A stretch of 64,000 nt of DNA from the NCBI RefSeq assembly GCF_007994225.1, contig NZ_VLLL01000010.1, positions 62,001-126,000 of the forward strand, given 5' to 3'. The number at the start of each line of letters is the position of its first letter. The stretch's first letter is position 1. Below are positions 1 to 7,341 of the stretch, in pieces. The translations under genes and the position numbers were made by a program. This DNA is from Stackebrandtia albiflava. Lineage in GTDB: Bacteria; Actinomycetota; Actinomycetes; Mycobacteriales; Micromonosporaceae. The notes under the pieces were generated by a model. The model was not told the DNA's origin, did not search any database, and saw only the letters and a list, made by a program, of their open reading frames with translations.

Positions 1-138
1 CAGGCGGCGGCCGGCTGTCCGCACGAGACCTACTACGAGTACCGGTGCAATCAGGGAAAGCGACAGATCCGGACCTGCACGGTGCTGTTGAACTGCACCT
101 CGTCGTGCGGCACCTGGCGCACCTTCGACCTCTGCTGA
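1..138 (+). CDS. C-terminal fragment of a cysteine-rich protein
   Basis: An open frame enters from the left edge and stops at TGA 136-138, leaving 45 residues. The fragment carries six cysteines (fragment residues 6, 16, 26, 32, 36 and 45, the last one being the C-terminal residue), with many Tyr, Arg and Thr. That density suggests disulfides and therefore a secreted or cell-surface small protein, but the signal-peptide end lies outside the window. No family is recognised. The next gene is convergent, with a gap of about 50 bases. Confidence 0.6.
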   Translation, partial: QAAAGCPHETYYEYRCNQGKRQIRTCTVLLNCTSSCGTWRTFDLC

Positions 139-186
139 GGTGATGCGGCCGTGGGACGTGTCTCCTCGTCCCACGGCCTCCGGCGC

Positions 187-687
187 TCATCCGGTGGCGT
201 CGTGGTTCTCCTGGTACATGGCGACCAGCACGCCGTGGCGTTGCGGTTCTCCGTCGTCGGAGGACAGTTCCTCGGTGATGCGGTGGAGTTCCTCGCGAAG
301 CCGCCGGGCGTTCTCCGGGCTGAGCCGGACGTGACGCAGGACCAGGAGCGGTTCCTCGGTGGCGCGGCTGAGTTCGGTGGCGACGCCGCCGAGCAGCGCT
401 GCCGTGGCGTCGGTGGCCGACGGTGTCAGGTCGATGCGGGCGGCGGCGCGGCGGTAGTACTGCTCGGTGCCGCCCCGTACTCGCCGGCTCTCGCCCGGAG
501 TCACCAGTCCCGCGTCCTTCAGCACCTTGAGGTGGTGGGCGATGGTGCCTTTTCCGGTGCCGAGCCGGGCGGCCAGTTGACTGAGGGTCGCCGGTTCTCC
601 CAGTTGGAACAGGATCCGTTGCCGCAGCGGGTTTCCCATCGCCTTGTACTGCTCGGGGGTGGTGATCTCCAGGTGACTGTGACTCAT
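187..687 (-). CDS. ArsR-like winged-helix transcriptional regulator
   Basis: The 166-aa protein begins MSHSHLEITTPEQYKAMGNPLRQRILFQL, the usual opening of ArsR/HTH_20 regulators, in which an N-terminal helix precedes the wHTH. The winged helix spans about residues 15-85; the recognition region contains LAARLGTGKGTIAHHLKVLKDAGLV. The C-terminal half is charged, helical and probably dimerising. There is no cysteine cluster of a metal sensor, so the signal is unknown. The start at 687 is preferred because the frame upstream has no regulator-like sequence and runs into the divergent gene at 739. The 51-bp divergent spacing suggests it controls the S41-like gene and itself. Confidence 0.82.
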   Translation of the reverse strand: MSHSHLEITTPEQYKAMGNPLRQRILFQLGEPATLSQLAARLGTGKGTIAHHLKVLKDAGLVTPGESRRVRGGTEQYYRRAAARIDLTPSATDATAALLGGVATELSRATEEPLLVLRHVRLSPENARRLREELHRITEELSSDDGEPQRHGVLVAMYQENHDATG

Positions 688-738
688 TAAGCGTCCAATC
701 TTCTTGACTCTTCCGGCTCTGGCTGCTGTACTGACCGC

Positions 739-1653
739 ATGGAGCAGAATCTCATCACGCAGCTGACCGCCGAGGCCGCCGGCCTGATCCGCAAGCACTA
801 CGTCTTCCCCGACATCGGGGAACAGGTGGCCCGCGTACTGGAGACCGCCGACTACGGGCAGGCCACCGGGCCCGAAGACCTGGGAAGCCGGGTCACCGCC
901 GACCTCCAGTCGATCAACGGAGACAAGCACCTCCGCCTGAAGTTCCACGCCGAAGAACTGCCGGACCTGCCGAGCGAGGAACTCATGTGGAACCAGCTCC
1001 AACGGGAGGCGGCCCGCGACCTCGACGGCATCGCACGCCTGGAACGACTCGACGGCGGTATCGCCCTGCTCGAACTCGGCCCGCTACTGTTCCCGCCGCC
1101 GCTCACGGGCGCCGCCGTCTGCGCCGCGATGAACCTCGTGGCGGGCGCACGCGCACTGATCCTCGACCTGCGGAACACCCTCGGAGGTAGCCCCACCGCC
1201 GTCGCACTGATCTGCAGTTACCTGTTCGGCGACGAACCCGTGCACATCAACGACTGCTACGACCGCAGCACCGACCGGATCAGCCAGTTCTGGACCCAGC
1301 CCTTCGTGCCCGGCCCGAAATTCGGCGGCGACAAGCCGCTGTGGGTGCTGACGAGCGGACGCACGTTCTCCGGGGGAGAGGAACTCGCCTACGACCTCCA
1401 GCAACTCGGTCGTGCCGTGATCGCCGGTGAACGCACCGGCGGCGGCGCACACCCCCGCATCGGAATCCGGGTGCATCCGCATCTGGAACTGACCGTGCCG
1501 ACCGGCCGCTCGATCAACCCGGTATCGGGGACGAACTGGGAGGGGACGGGCGTCGTACCGGACGTCGAGGTCGCCGCCGCCGACGCGGAGGAACTGGCCA
1601 AGACCCGGCTGCGCGAGGAGCTGTCACAAGGCGCCGAGGCGGGCACGCCCTGA
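739..1653 (+). CDS. S41 (tail-specific protease-like) family protein
   Basis: The 304-aa protein has an N-terminal helical cap (residues 1-90) like that of interphotoreceptor retinoid-binding/TSP-type S41 proteins. It is followed by the TSPc core: RALILDLRNTLGG at about 140-155, then TSGRTFSGGEELAY near 205-218 with the probable nucleophile Ser211, then ERTGGGAHP and a C-terminal GVVPDVEV motif. No signal peptide or PDZ domain is visible, so this is the short cytosolic type. Family knowledge suggests peptidase activity; the substrate is unknown. It is divergent from the ArsR-like regulator, its likely controller. Confidence 0.8.
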   Translation: MEQNLITQLTAEAAGLIRKHYVFPDIGEQVARVLETADYGQATGPEDLGSRVTADLQSINGDKHLRLKFHAEELPDLPSEELMWNQLQREAARDLDGIARLERLDGGIALLELGPLLFPPPLTGAAVCAAMNLVAGARALILDLRNTLGGSPTAVALICSYLFGDEPVHINDCYDRSTDRISQFWTQPFVPGPKFGGDKPLWVLTSGRTFSGGEELAYDLQQLGRAVIAGERTGGGAHPRIGIRVHPHLELTVPTGRSINPVSGTNWEGTGVVPDVEVAAADAEELAKTRLREELSQGAEAGTP

Positions 1654-1657
1654 CGCA

Positions 1658-1737
1658 CCGGCCGTGAGGCCGGGGACGACGGCCCCGAAACACCACGCCG
1701 GGCGCGGCCTCCCGTTTCGGGGGCCATGCCCGGCGTG
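1658..1737 (+). terminator. Terminator region with hairpin and two interlocked stems
   Basis: Just after the S41 stop there is a CCGGCC-gtga-GGCCGG hairpin (1658-1673). It is followed by two long inverted repeats that interleave rather than nest: GGCCCCGAAAC (1681-1691) with GTTTCGGGGGCC (1714-1725), and CACGCCGGGC (1694-1703) with GCCCGGCGTG (1728-1737). The rest of the gene-free stretch to 1989 holds nothing else I recognise. A termination role is inferred from position. Confidence 0.5.
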
Positions 1738-1989
1738 AGGACGCTTCCCCGAAACAGGGGGTGTGAAGGGATCGGGCGCCCCGGTGATGGCCCTGGGGAT
1801 CTCGCGGTGACGACGTCACACGACGTGCGGTGGCCGGTCGTCCGACCGGCCACCATTCGCGCAAGGGCTACGTCACCTCGGCGTAATCCGTGGTCCTTCC
1901 GGTCCACCACCGCCACCGCGTCACGGATGGCGTCCGACGGGGCGGGGCGAAGGCGACCGCCGCGACCGGACGGTAATATGGCGCAGCGA

Positions 1990-2066
1990 GGGGCGGTAGC
2001 TCAGCTGGTTAGAGCAGCGGACTCATAACCCGTCGGTCGTGGGTTCGAGCCCCACCCGCCCCACCA
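1990..2066 (+). tRNA. tRNA with CAT anticodon (elongator Met or Ile2)
   Basis: A full cloverleaf can be drawn. The acceptor is GGGGCGG (1990-1996) with CCGCCCC (2056-2062), then discriminator A and an encoded CCA. The D stem is GCTC/GAGC, the anticodon loop CTCATAA has CAT at 2024-2026, and the T arm is GTGGG-TTCGAGC-CCCAC. The anticodon stem carries a G-U pair at 27-43 and an A-C mismatch at 31-39 (2021 and 2029). It lacks the initiator-type unpaired first acceptor base and GGG/CCC anticodon-stem pairs, so it is not fMet. CAU is shared by Met and lysidine-modified Ile2, and I cannot separate these by eye. The integrase gene overlaps its 3' half, marking it as the attachment site. Confidence 0.93.
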
Positions 2067-3620
2067 TGTTTGACCTGCGGTTACACTCATTACAGGGTCT
2101 GGATTGGTGTCCGTTTTGTCCGTGGGTGAGCACGTGGTGGGCACATGCTCGTGCATACGTTTCGGTGTTTTTGCGTTTCTGGGCACTATGGACGCTGTCT
2201 GGTTGGCGGCGTGGCGGGCCAGTTCCGGGTAGACGTGCTGGTAGGTGTCGCGGGTGAATGCGGCGGTGGCGTGTCCGCATTCTTCTTTGACGATGGTGAT
2301 GTCGCATCCTGCGGCGAGCATGAGGCTGGCGGCGCCGTGCCGGGTGTCGTGCAATCGTATCGGTGGCAGTGGCATGGCCAGGGCGACGTCGATGGCGCGG
2401 TCGGTGACTTTATGGGTGTTGCGGATGCGTTCCCGGGTCCATTCGTCTTGGAGGAAGCGACGGCGGATGGTGGCGTGCCGGGTGAGGAACCGCTCGAACT
2501 TCTGCGAGATCCATTCCGGGTCCAAGGCGGCCCCGGTCGGGCCGGTGAACAACCGCCCCGAACCCGCCCAGGCGTCATCCAGTTCCCCTCGACGGTGTTG
2601 CTGACGGCGGACGTGTAGGGCCAATACCTCGTTGGAGACGGTGTCGAGGGCGAGGCTGCGTTGGCTGGTGTCGCTCTTGGTGTCGTCCCAGTCCTCATCA
2701 CCCCAGTCATCGGCCTCCTGTTCGACGCCGGTGTGGGTGTCCAGGATCAGCAGTTGTCCTACTCTGGGATCGAAGTCGTGTTCGGCGATACCGGCGACTT
2801 CGGAACGCCGCAACGGTTTGTAGCAGATGAGGTGCCACAGGGCGTAGTGATCGTCGTCGAGGACGAAGTCGAGGAAGTTTCCCGTCTGGGCGGGTGTCCA
2901 CACCATCACCTTGGCAGGCTTCTTCCCGGTCTCCAACCAGGTCCGGACCCTCGCATCGGTCCACACCAGTGGGCGGCGTTTCCGCGGCTTGGGCAGCTCG
3001 ACGTACTTGGCCGGATTGTGCCGCAGTTTCTTCTTCCGAATCGCATCATTCAATGCGGACTTTGCGGTGGTGTGAACATGCCGAGCCGTAGCGGCACTGT
3101 GGCTGCGTTTGCTGTTGTTCGGTGCCGGGCGGGCTTCCAGCAGCCGCCGCAGTATCGGTGACGGGCGTGCGCCTTCGGCGAGGCGTCCGATCTGGCGCAT
3201 GGCCTCGAACAGTTCTTCGAAATGCCGGTCCCGCAGATCACACATCCGCACATGCCCCAGCCCAGGCTTCAGGTAGAGCCGGATATGCGAGCGATACCCC
3301 CGCAGCGTCGTCGCCGACAAGGTCCGCCGACCCGCCACCCACTCCTCGAGGTAGTCACCGAACAAGTCCCGGCACTGCCCCGCAGCAGCACCGTCAGCGA
3401 CTTGTCCCATCGCTTCCCTTAGCCCGCTTTCGGCATCGTCCTTTGTTGAGAACGGACCGATACGTTCTTGCCGTCGCTCACCTTTCGATCCTGGTGGCAG
3501 GTCGTACCTGCCCCACCAGGTTCCGTGGTCCTTGGACTTTCGTTTCTGGCATTTGGTCCCGTACTGCTTTCCGGTGTCGGGGTTCTGGCACCCGCATCGG
3601 CGGAAGACGTAGCCGCTCAT
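2001..3620 (-). CDS. int: Tyrosine recombinase (integrase) of a tRNA-targeting element
   Basis: The 539-aa protein has an N-terminal basic, cysteine-bearing arm-binding segment (CGCQ..., residues 1-60), a SAM-like core-binding domain (about 85-190) and a C-terminal catalytic domain. Recognisable catalytic elements are Arg in YKPLRRSEVAGI (about 270), the box RLHDTRHGAAS (about 425), GHATAAFTRDTY and the nucleophile Tyr of TYQHV (about 460). The start at 3620 has AAGGAG at the correct distance. The last 20 or so codons read through the tRNA 3' half on the opposite strand and stop in its D arm (2001-2003), as in actinomycete integrative elements whose int abuts att. It catalyses integration and excision at this tRNA. 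Confidence 0.95.
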   Translation of the reverse strand: MSGYVFRRCGCQNPDTGKQYGTKCQKRKSKDHGTWWGRYDLPPGSKGERRQERIGPFSTKDDAESGLREAMGQVADGAAAGQCRDLFGDYLEEWVAGRRTLSATTLRGYRSHIRLYLKPGLGHVRMCDLRDRHFEELFEAMRQIGRLAEGARPSPILRRLLEARPAPNNSKRSHSAATARHVHTTAKSALNDAIRKKKLRHNPAKYVELPKPRKRRPLVWTDARVRTWLETGKKPAKVMVWTPAQTGNFLDFVLDDDHYALWHLICYKPLRRSEVAGIAEHDFDPRVGQLLILDTHTGVEQEADDWGDEDWDDTKSDTSQRSLALDTVSNEVLALHVRRQQHRRGELDDAWAGSGRLFTGPTGAALDPEWISQKFERFLTRHATIRRRFLQDEWTRERIRNTHKVTDRAIDVALAMPLPPIRLHDTRHGAASLMLAAGCDITIVKEECGHATAAFTRDTYQHVYPELARHAANQTASIVPRNAKTPKRMHEHVPTTCSPTDKTDTNPDPVMSVTAGQTWWGGWGSNPRPTGYESAALTS

Positions 3621-3644
3621 GTTTCTCCTTCAAGGGAAGGTCAT

Positions 3645-3998
3645 CTATTCGGCGGCATCAGCGGGGCGTGGCGGGTATAGGTCCAGGAGTCGCCATAGTG
3701 CGGCGGTGGGGACCAGGTAGGTGCGTCCGGCGCGTATCACACGGCACGGGAACGTGTCGGTGCGCGCCAGGGTGTATGCCTTGGTACGTCCGATGCCCAG
3801 GACACTGCCCGCAGTCACCACATCGATGACCGGCGGCAACGCCAGCACATCGACACACGACCAACCACCCCCATCAGCTCCGGCTGATACCACATCGGAC
3901 GGTAGCTCTGCGCCGGACGAAGGACGAGTTCGCCCAAGCCGTTCCATGCCAGGATCGGTGTCCGGCCCGGTCGACTCCCTCGGCGGGATCGCGGTCAT
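3645..3998 (-). CDS. Excisionase-like helix-turn-helix protein
   Basis: The 117-aa protein has a low-complexity, acidic first half and then a MerR/AlpA-type HTH of about 50 residues. That region contains VIDVVTAGSVLGIGRTKAYTLART followed by FPCRVIRAGRTYLVPTAALWRLL. This is the usual arrangement of excisionases and recombination directionality factors of actinomycete elements. Its ATG overlaps the stop of the methyltransferase gene (ATGA) and it ends 24 bp before int, so it is the middle gene of an operon reading towards int. A role in controlling excision is inferred from fold and position. Confidence 0.85.
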   Translation of the reverse strand: MTAIPPRESTGPDTDPGMERLGRTRPSSGAELPSDVVSAGADGGGWSCVDVLALPPVIDVVTAGSVLGIGRTKAYTLARTDTFPCRVIRAGRTYLVPTAALWRLLDLYPPRPADAAE

Positions 3999-4855
3999 AC
4001 CGTCCGCCTTCCGAACACGAGGATGTCTTCGTGGACGATGAGGTGGGCGGGTCGGCCGTTGGCGCGGGCTTGTCGGGTGTTGTGTAGTGCGAAGAAGGTG
4101 TGGTGTGGTTCGAGTGTCTGAGTGTGGTGGTTCCAGCGGGCGAGGATCGCGGCGCAGCGTTGGGTGATGGCCAGGCCGGCGGTGGTGGCGGCGTCGACCA
4201 TCATGGAGGGGAAGTCGACGAGGCGGCCTTGTTCGACCCAGGGGCGTACCGCCAGGACCAGGAGCCCGTCGGGTGCCAGGACTTGGCCGCAGGCGGTGAA
4301 CACCTCGGTCAGGCCGTCGATGAGTGCGGGTAGGCCGCGGTGGGCCAGTTGCGAGCGGTCGTTCCGGTGTGGCCCGTACCGGTTGGACAGTTTCAGGATG
4401 CGGCCTTGCGCGTTCTGCCGGACGCGTCCGTGGGTGAGTTGGCCGTACGGTGGTGAGGTCAGGATCAGCTTCACCCGGCCCACGGCGTCTTGCGGCAGCA
4501 GTACGGGTAGTTGTCTGGCGTCGCCGGTGATGACGTCGGACGCGGGTGCGTCGGGGACGCGCTGCCGGGCGAGGTAGAGGTTGGCGGCGGCGGTGCCCGT
4601 CCACGCCGGTTCGTACTCGATCCCGATGGCGGGGCGGCCGAGTTCGATGGCTTCGACCAGGGTCGTGCCGATGCCGCACATCGGGTCGACGACGAGGTCG
4701 CCGGGCGATGTGTATGCGGCGATGGCGTGTCTGGCGATGTGGGGGAACATCTTCGCGGGATGTTCGATGGACGACCTGGTGTACCGGTGAAGGCGCTGGG
4801 TGCGGGGCGAAAGTTGCCCGCACGTCCACACCGTGGTGATGGGCTGTCGTGTCAC
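3995..4855 (-). CDS. TSPPY-type DNA (or RNA) methyltransferase
   Basis: The 286-aa protein starts at GTG 4855. The SAM-binding motif VDPMCGIGTTLVEAI is at about 55-69, the acidic motif II IGIEYEP follows, and the catalytic motif IV is LTSPPYGQ at about 130. Motif order (I before IV) and the SPPY box fit the beta-class amino-methyltransferases or the TRM11/UPF0020 group. Known relatives transfer methyl to exocyclic N4/N6 of DNA bases or N2 of guanine in tRNA; the target here is undefined. It is coupled by overlapping stops and starts to the genes before and after. No restriction endonuclease is adjacent, so protection of the element from host restriction is a reasonable guess only. Confidence 0.82.
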   Translation of the reverse strand: MTRQPITTVWTCGQLSPRTQRLHRYTRSSIEHPAKMFPHIARHAIAAYTSPGDLVVDPMCGIGTTLVEAIELGRPAIGIEYEPAWTGTAAANLYLARQRVPDAPASDVITGDARQLPVLLPQDAVGRVKLILTSPPYGQLTHGRVRQNAQGRILKLSNRYGPHRNDRSQLAHRGLPALIDGLTEVFTACGQVLAPDGLLVLAVRPWVEQGRLVDFPSMMVDAATTAGLAITQRCAAILARWNHHTQTLEPHHTFFALHNTRQARANGRPAHLIVHEDILVFGRRTV

Positions 4856-5595
4856 CGGCCCTCACCTCTGCGGGGTGCCGTACCGGGCGTGGTGAACAGG
4901 AAGACGTCGAGGTGGGCGCGCCGGTGTCGTCGTATCGGTGCGGCGATGGCGCGTTGCCAGGCGGAGACGGCGGCGTCCAGTACGGGGGCGCTCGTGGCGA
5001 TGACGTGTTGAACGTAAGCCATGCCCGCAGACACCGCCTCGCGGATCATCCGGGCATGCGCCGCCGCGTTCCCACCGGCGCAGGCCACCGCCACCACACC
5101 GCCGGGCGCTAGCGACGTCCTAGCCGCCGACCAGAACGCCTCGCTCCGTGTCGTGGCCGCGTCGGTGGTCAGAAGCTGCGCAGAGCCGGCCAAGTTGACC
5201 AGCCGGGTGGAGAGGTTCTCCGACGTCACCGGCTCCACCCTGCTCAACGCCTGAGCCGAGGTGTCCAGACCCTCCCACGCCGTCCGCGCGGCCTGGACCT
5301 CCTGGCGTCGGCACAACAGCACGACCCGGCGGCCGGTGATGGGGACCTGTTTCCAACCGGCACTGAGCGTCGTTACCACCAGGTCGCCGCGCTGCGAGAG
5401 GTCACGAACCAATGCCTGCTGCAGCTCGGCGAATCCGAGCGCGTGCGCCCACACCGACAACGGCACATCCACACCGCGCGGAACCCCGGGCCACCTCGCG
5501 GCATCCGGCTCGGCAACGGCGAGCAGTCGCTCCACCCGACGGGCACCACGACCCCCACCACGGTCGGGTTCTCCCCCAAAACGATCCGACATCAT
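4852..5595 (-). CDS. Methyltransferase-fold-like protein coupled to the TSPPY enzyme
   Basis: About 247 aa from MMSDRFGG; upstream GTGs are possible because no strong RBS settles the start. The C-terminal half shows a strand-turn pattern, TSLAPGGVVAVACAGG, reminiscent of the post-motif-VI region of class I methyltransferases. I see no GxGxG motif I and no catalytic PPY. The first 25 residues are Gly/Arg rich. It overlaps the next gene (stop TGA at 4852-4854 inside GTG 4853-4855), so the two are probably made together. A partner or specificity role for the downstream enzyme is inference; the family is not recognised. Confidence 0.65.
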   Translation of the reverse strand: MMSDRFGGEPDRGGGRGARRVERLLAVAEPDAARWPGVPRGVDVPLSVWAHALGFAELQQALVRDLSQRGDLVVTTLSAGWKQVPITGRRVVLLCRRQEVQAARTAWEGLDTSAQALSRVEPVTSENLSTRLVNLAGSAQLLTTDAATTRSEAFWSAARTSLAPGGVVAVACAGGNAAAHARMIREAVSAGMAYVQHVIATSAPVLDAAVSAWQRAIAAPIRRHRRAHLDVFLFTTPGTAPRRGEGR

Positions 5596-5931
5596 CACCA
5601 CGCCGCGCAACACCACGCGACCCTGAGCTAACCGAAGAACCACCACCGGTAACGCCTACACACCATTGACACCCGCGTTACGCGAAGCGACACCACGCCC
5701 CCACCGAATTACCACCGGCTACACCCTCGTCCGATAGACCTCGAACGAACTGAGCGGCACCAAAGCGCATCAGGAAACCGAAGCGACTCCACAAGCGAGC
5801 GTAGGACCACTGTGGCTGCAGCCCGCTGATTCGTTACAGCTGTAACCTGGACCACACACTGAGGGGTCGACAAGTAGCCAACCGGACAGCCGACGTTGGA
5901 ACCGGCTGTCTGATGCGTACAAGGGGATGCC
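5596..5931 (+). promoter_or_regulatory. Upstream control region of the first XRE regulator
   Basis: This gene-free stretch contains a perfect 14-bp palindrome GTTACAGCTGTAAC at 5833-5846. It overlaps a conserved block at 5841-5890 that begins TGTAACCTGGACCACACACT and ends in CCGGACAGC. The same block recurs upstream of the second XRE gene at 15054-15104. A purine run, AAGGGG, lies just before the ATG at 5932. The remaining sequence from 5596 to about 5830 shows nothing I can name. Confidence 0.6.
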
Positions 5932-7341
5932 ATGCCATTTCCAGCCAAGCCGTTGAAGCCCGAGGCCGGGCCGGTGGAGTGGTTTGGTGCCGAGCTTCGA
6001 CACCACAGGATCAAACTGGGCCTGACCCAGGACGGGCTGGGACAGAAGGTCTACACATCGGGCGCCACCATCGGCAAGATTGAAAAAGCCCAGCGTCGAT
6101 GTTCATTGGAACTGGCAGAAGCACTGGATGCCGCATTGGCGACGGGTGGAGTCCTTGCACGGGCATGGGTGCTCACTGTTCCTCAACCGGACAAGCGCTG
6201 CGCTGAAGCGGACAAGGACTTGCCGTCGAGTCGAAGTTCTGCTGACTCTGACAGGATCACCTTGACGACGGAAGCAAGCGGTACCCCAGGAGCATCAATG
6301 CAGCGTCGAACCTTTGCCGCCGCCCTCGGTGCAACGGTGCTGAGCGCGGCGGTCCCGCTGGTGCAGCGCATTGACGATGTATCCACGGCCTGTCTGGACA
6401 TGGCACGTCACCAAAGCGTCGGTGCTTCGGATGTGGCACGCCTTCATGCAGTACACGACTTGTACCAGTCCCTCGACCATCAGTTCGGGGGCGGAGCGGT
6501 CAAGGAGAGCCTTGAGCGTGTCACGCAGGCGGCATCGACCCTTCTCAATCGAACCCACAGTGAGCACGTTCGTCGACCGTTGTTCACTGCGGTCGCCAAA
6601 CTGCGTCTACTTGCCGGTTGGACCGCCTTCGACATGTGTGACCACTACACCGGTCAGCGTCATTTCGCCGCAGCGGAACGGCTGGCACTAAGCGTGGGGG
6701 ACTTCAACCTGGTGGCATTCGTTCGCTATCGACAAGCTCGCCAGTTGCAACACCTACAGCACAACCTCGACGCGGCTGAAGTGCTGCGCCATGCTCTAGA
6801 GGACCTTCAACCCGAACCGGCCGTACGCGGTACGAGAGCCATGCTTCATGCGACTCTCGCAACTTCCCTGGCGGCGATCGGAAGTGGTGACGCGGCTTGC
6901 GCCATGCTGGATCTAGCGAGCGATGAATTCGATGGCTTCTCGTTCGAGTCCGCGCCGGAGTGGTTGGGATGGCGTAGCCGCGGGGAACTGTATGCCCAGT
7001 ACGGCCGGGTATACCGGGATCTAGCACGCAGCGATTCGCGCTTCGGCCAGCAGGCCGTCGAATGGACTTCGCGAGCCATCGATGGATTCGACGATGGCAT
7101 GCAACGCAGTAGTCTGCTCAACCAGACGGGATTGGCCTCCGCGTACTTCCTGGCGGGGGAGCCCACGATGGCATTGGGAGTCGCCGAGCGCATTCTTACG
7201 GCGCGGGACTCGGTCACGTCCGGCCGGATCGGAGACCGTATCGCCAATCTCCATCGAGATGCCGTCCATTGGAAGGGGACACCCGAAGTGACGGAGTTTC
7301 TTCGGCAGGTCGACTCATTGCCGACCAGGGCTGCACGATGA
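5932..7341 (+). CDS. XRE-family regulator with helical repeat domain (copy 1)
   Basis: The 469-aa protein begins MPFPAKPLKPEAGPVEWFGAELRHHR. An HTH_3/HTH_31 domain spans about residues 18-75 (LGLTQDGLGQKVYTSGATIGKIEKAQRR). A linker with SMQRRTFAAALGATVLSAAVPLV follows, and then a long Ala-rich alpha-helical TPR-like region typical of large actinomycete XRE regulators. The internal MQRRTF stretch looks like a twin-arginine/hydrophobic segment but is common in this family. It is a paralogue of the gene at 15146 and shares its upstream block. The stop overlaps the ATG of the APH-fold kinase (ATGA), so the two are co-translated. It probably regulates the lanthipeptide locus or its own operon. Confidence 0.88.
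   Translation: MPFPAKPLKPEAGPVEWFGAELRHHRIKLGLTQDGLGQKVYTSGATIGKIEKAQRRCSLELAEALDAALATGGVLARAWVLTVPQPDKRCAEADKDLPSSRSSADSDRITLTTEASGTPGASMQRRTFAAALGATVLSAAVPLVQRIDDVSTACLDMARHQSVGASDVARLHAVHDLYQSLDHQFGGGAVKESLERVTQAASTLLNRTHSEHVRRPLFTAVAKLRLLAGWTAFDMCDHYTGQRHFAAAERLALSVGDFNLVAFVRYRQARQLQHLQHNLDAAEVLRHALEDLQPEPAVRGTRAMLHATLATSLAAIGSGDAACAMLDLASDEFDGFSFESAPEWLGWRSRGELYAQYGRVYRDLARSDSRFGQQAVEWTSRAIDGFDDGMQRSSLLNQTGLASAYFLAGEPTMALGVAERILTARDSVTSGRIGDRIANLHRDAVHWKGTPEVTEFLRQVDSLPTRAAR

Noticed and set aside
188-1002. Extension of the ArsR-like gene to a 271-aa protein.
   Set aside because: The extra 105 residues run through the divergent S41 gene and lack the family's expected N terminus; MSHSHLEI at 687 is the natural start.
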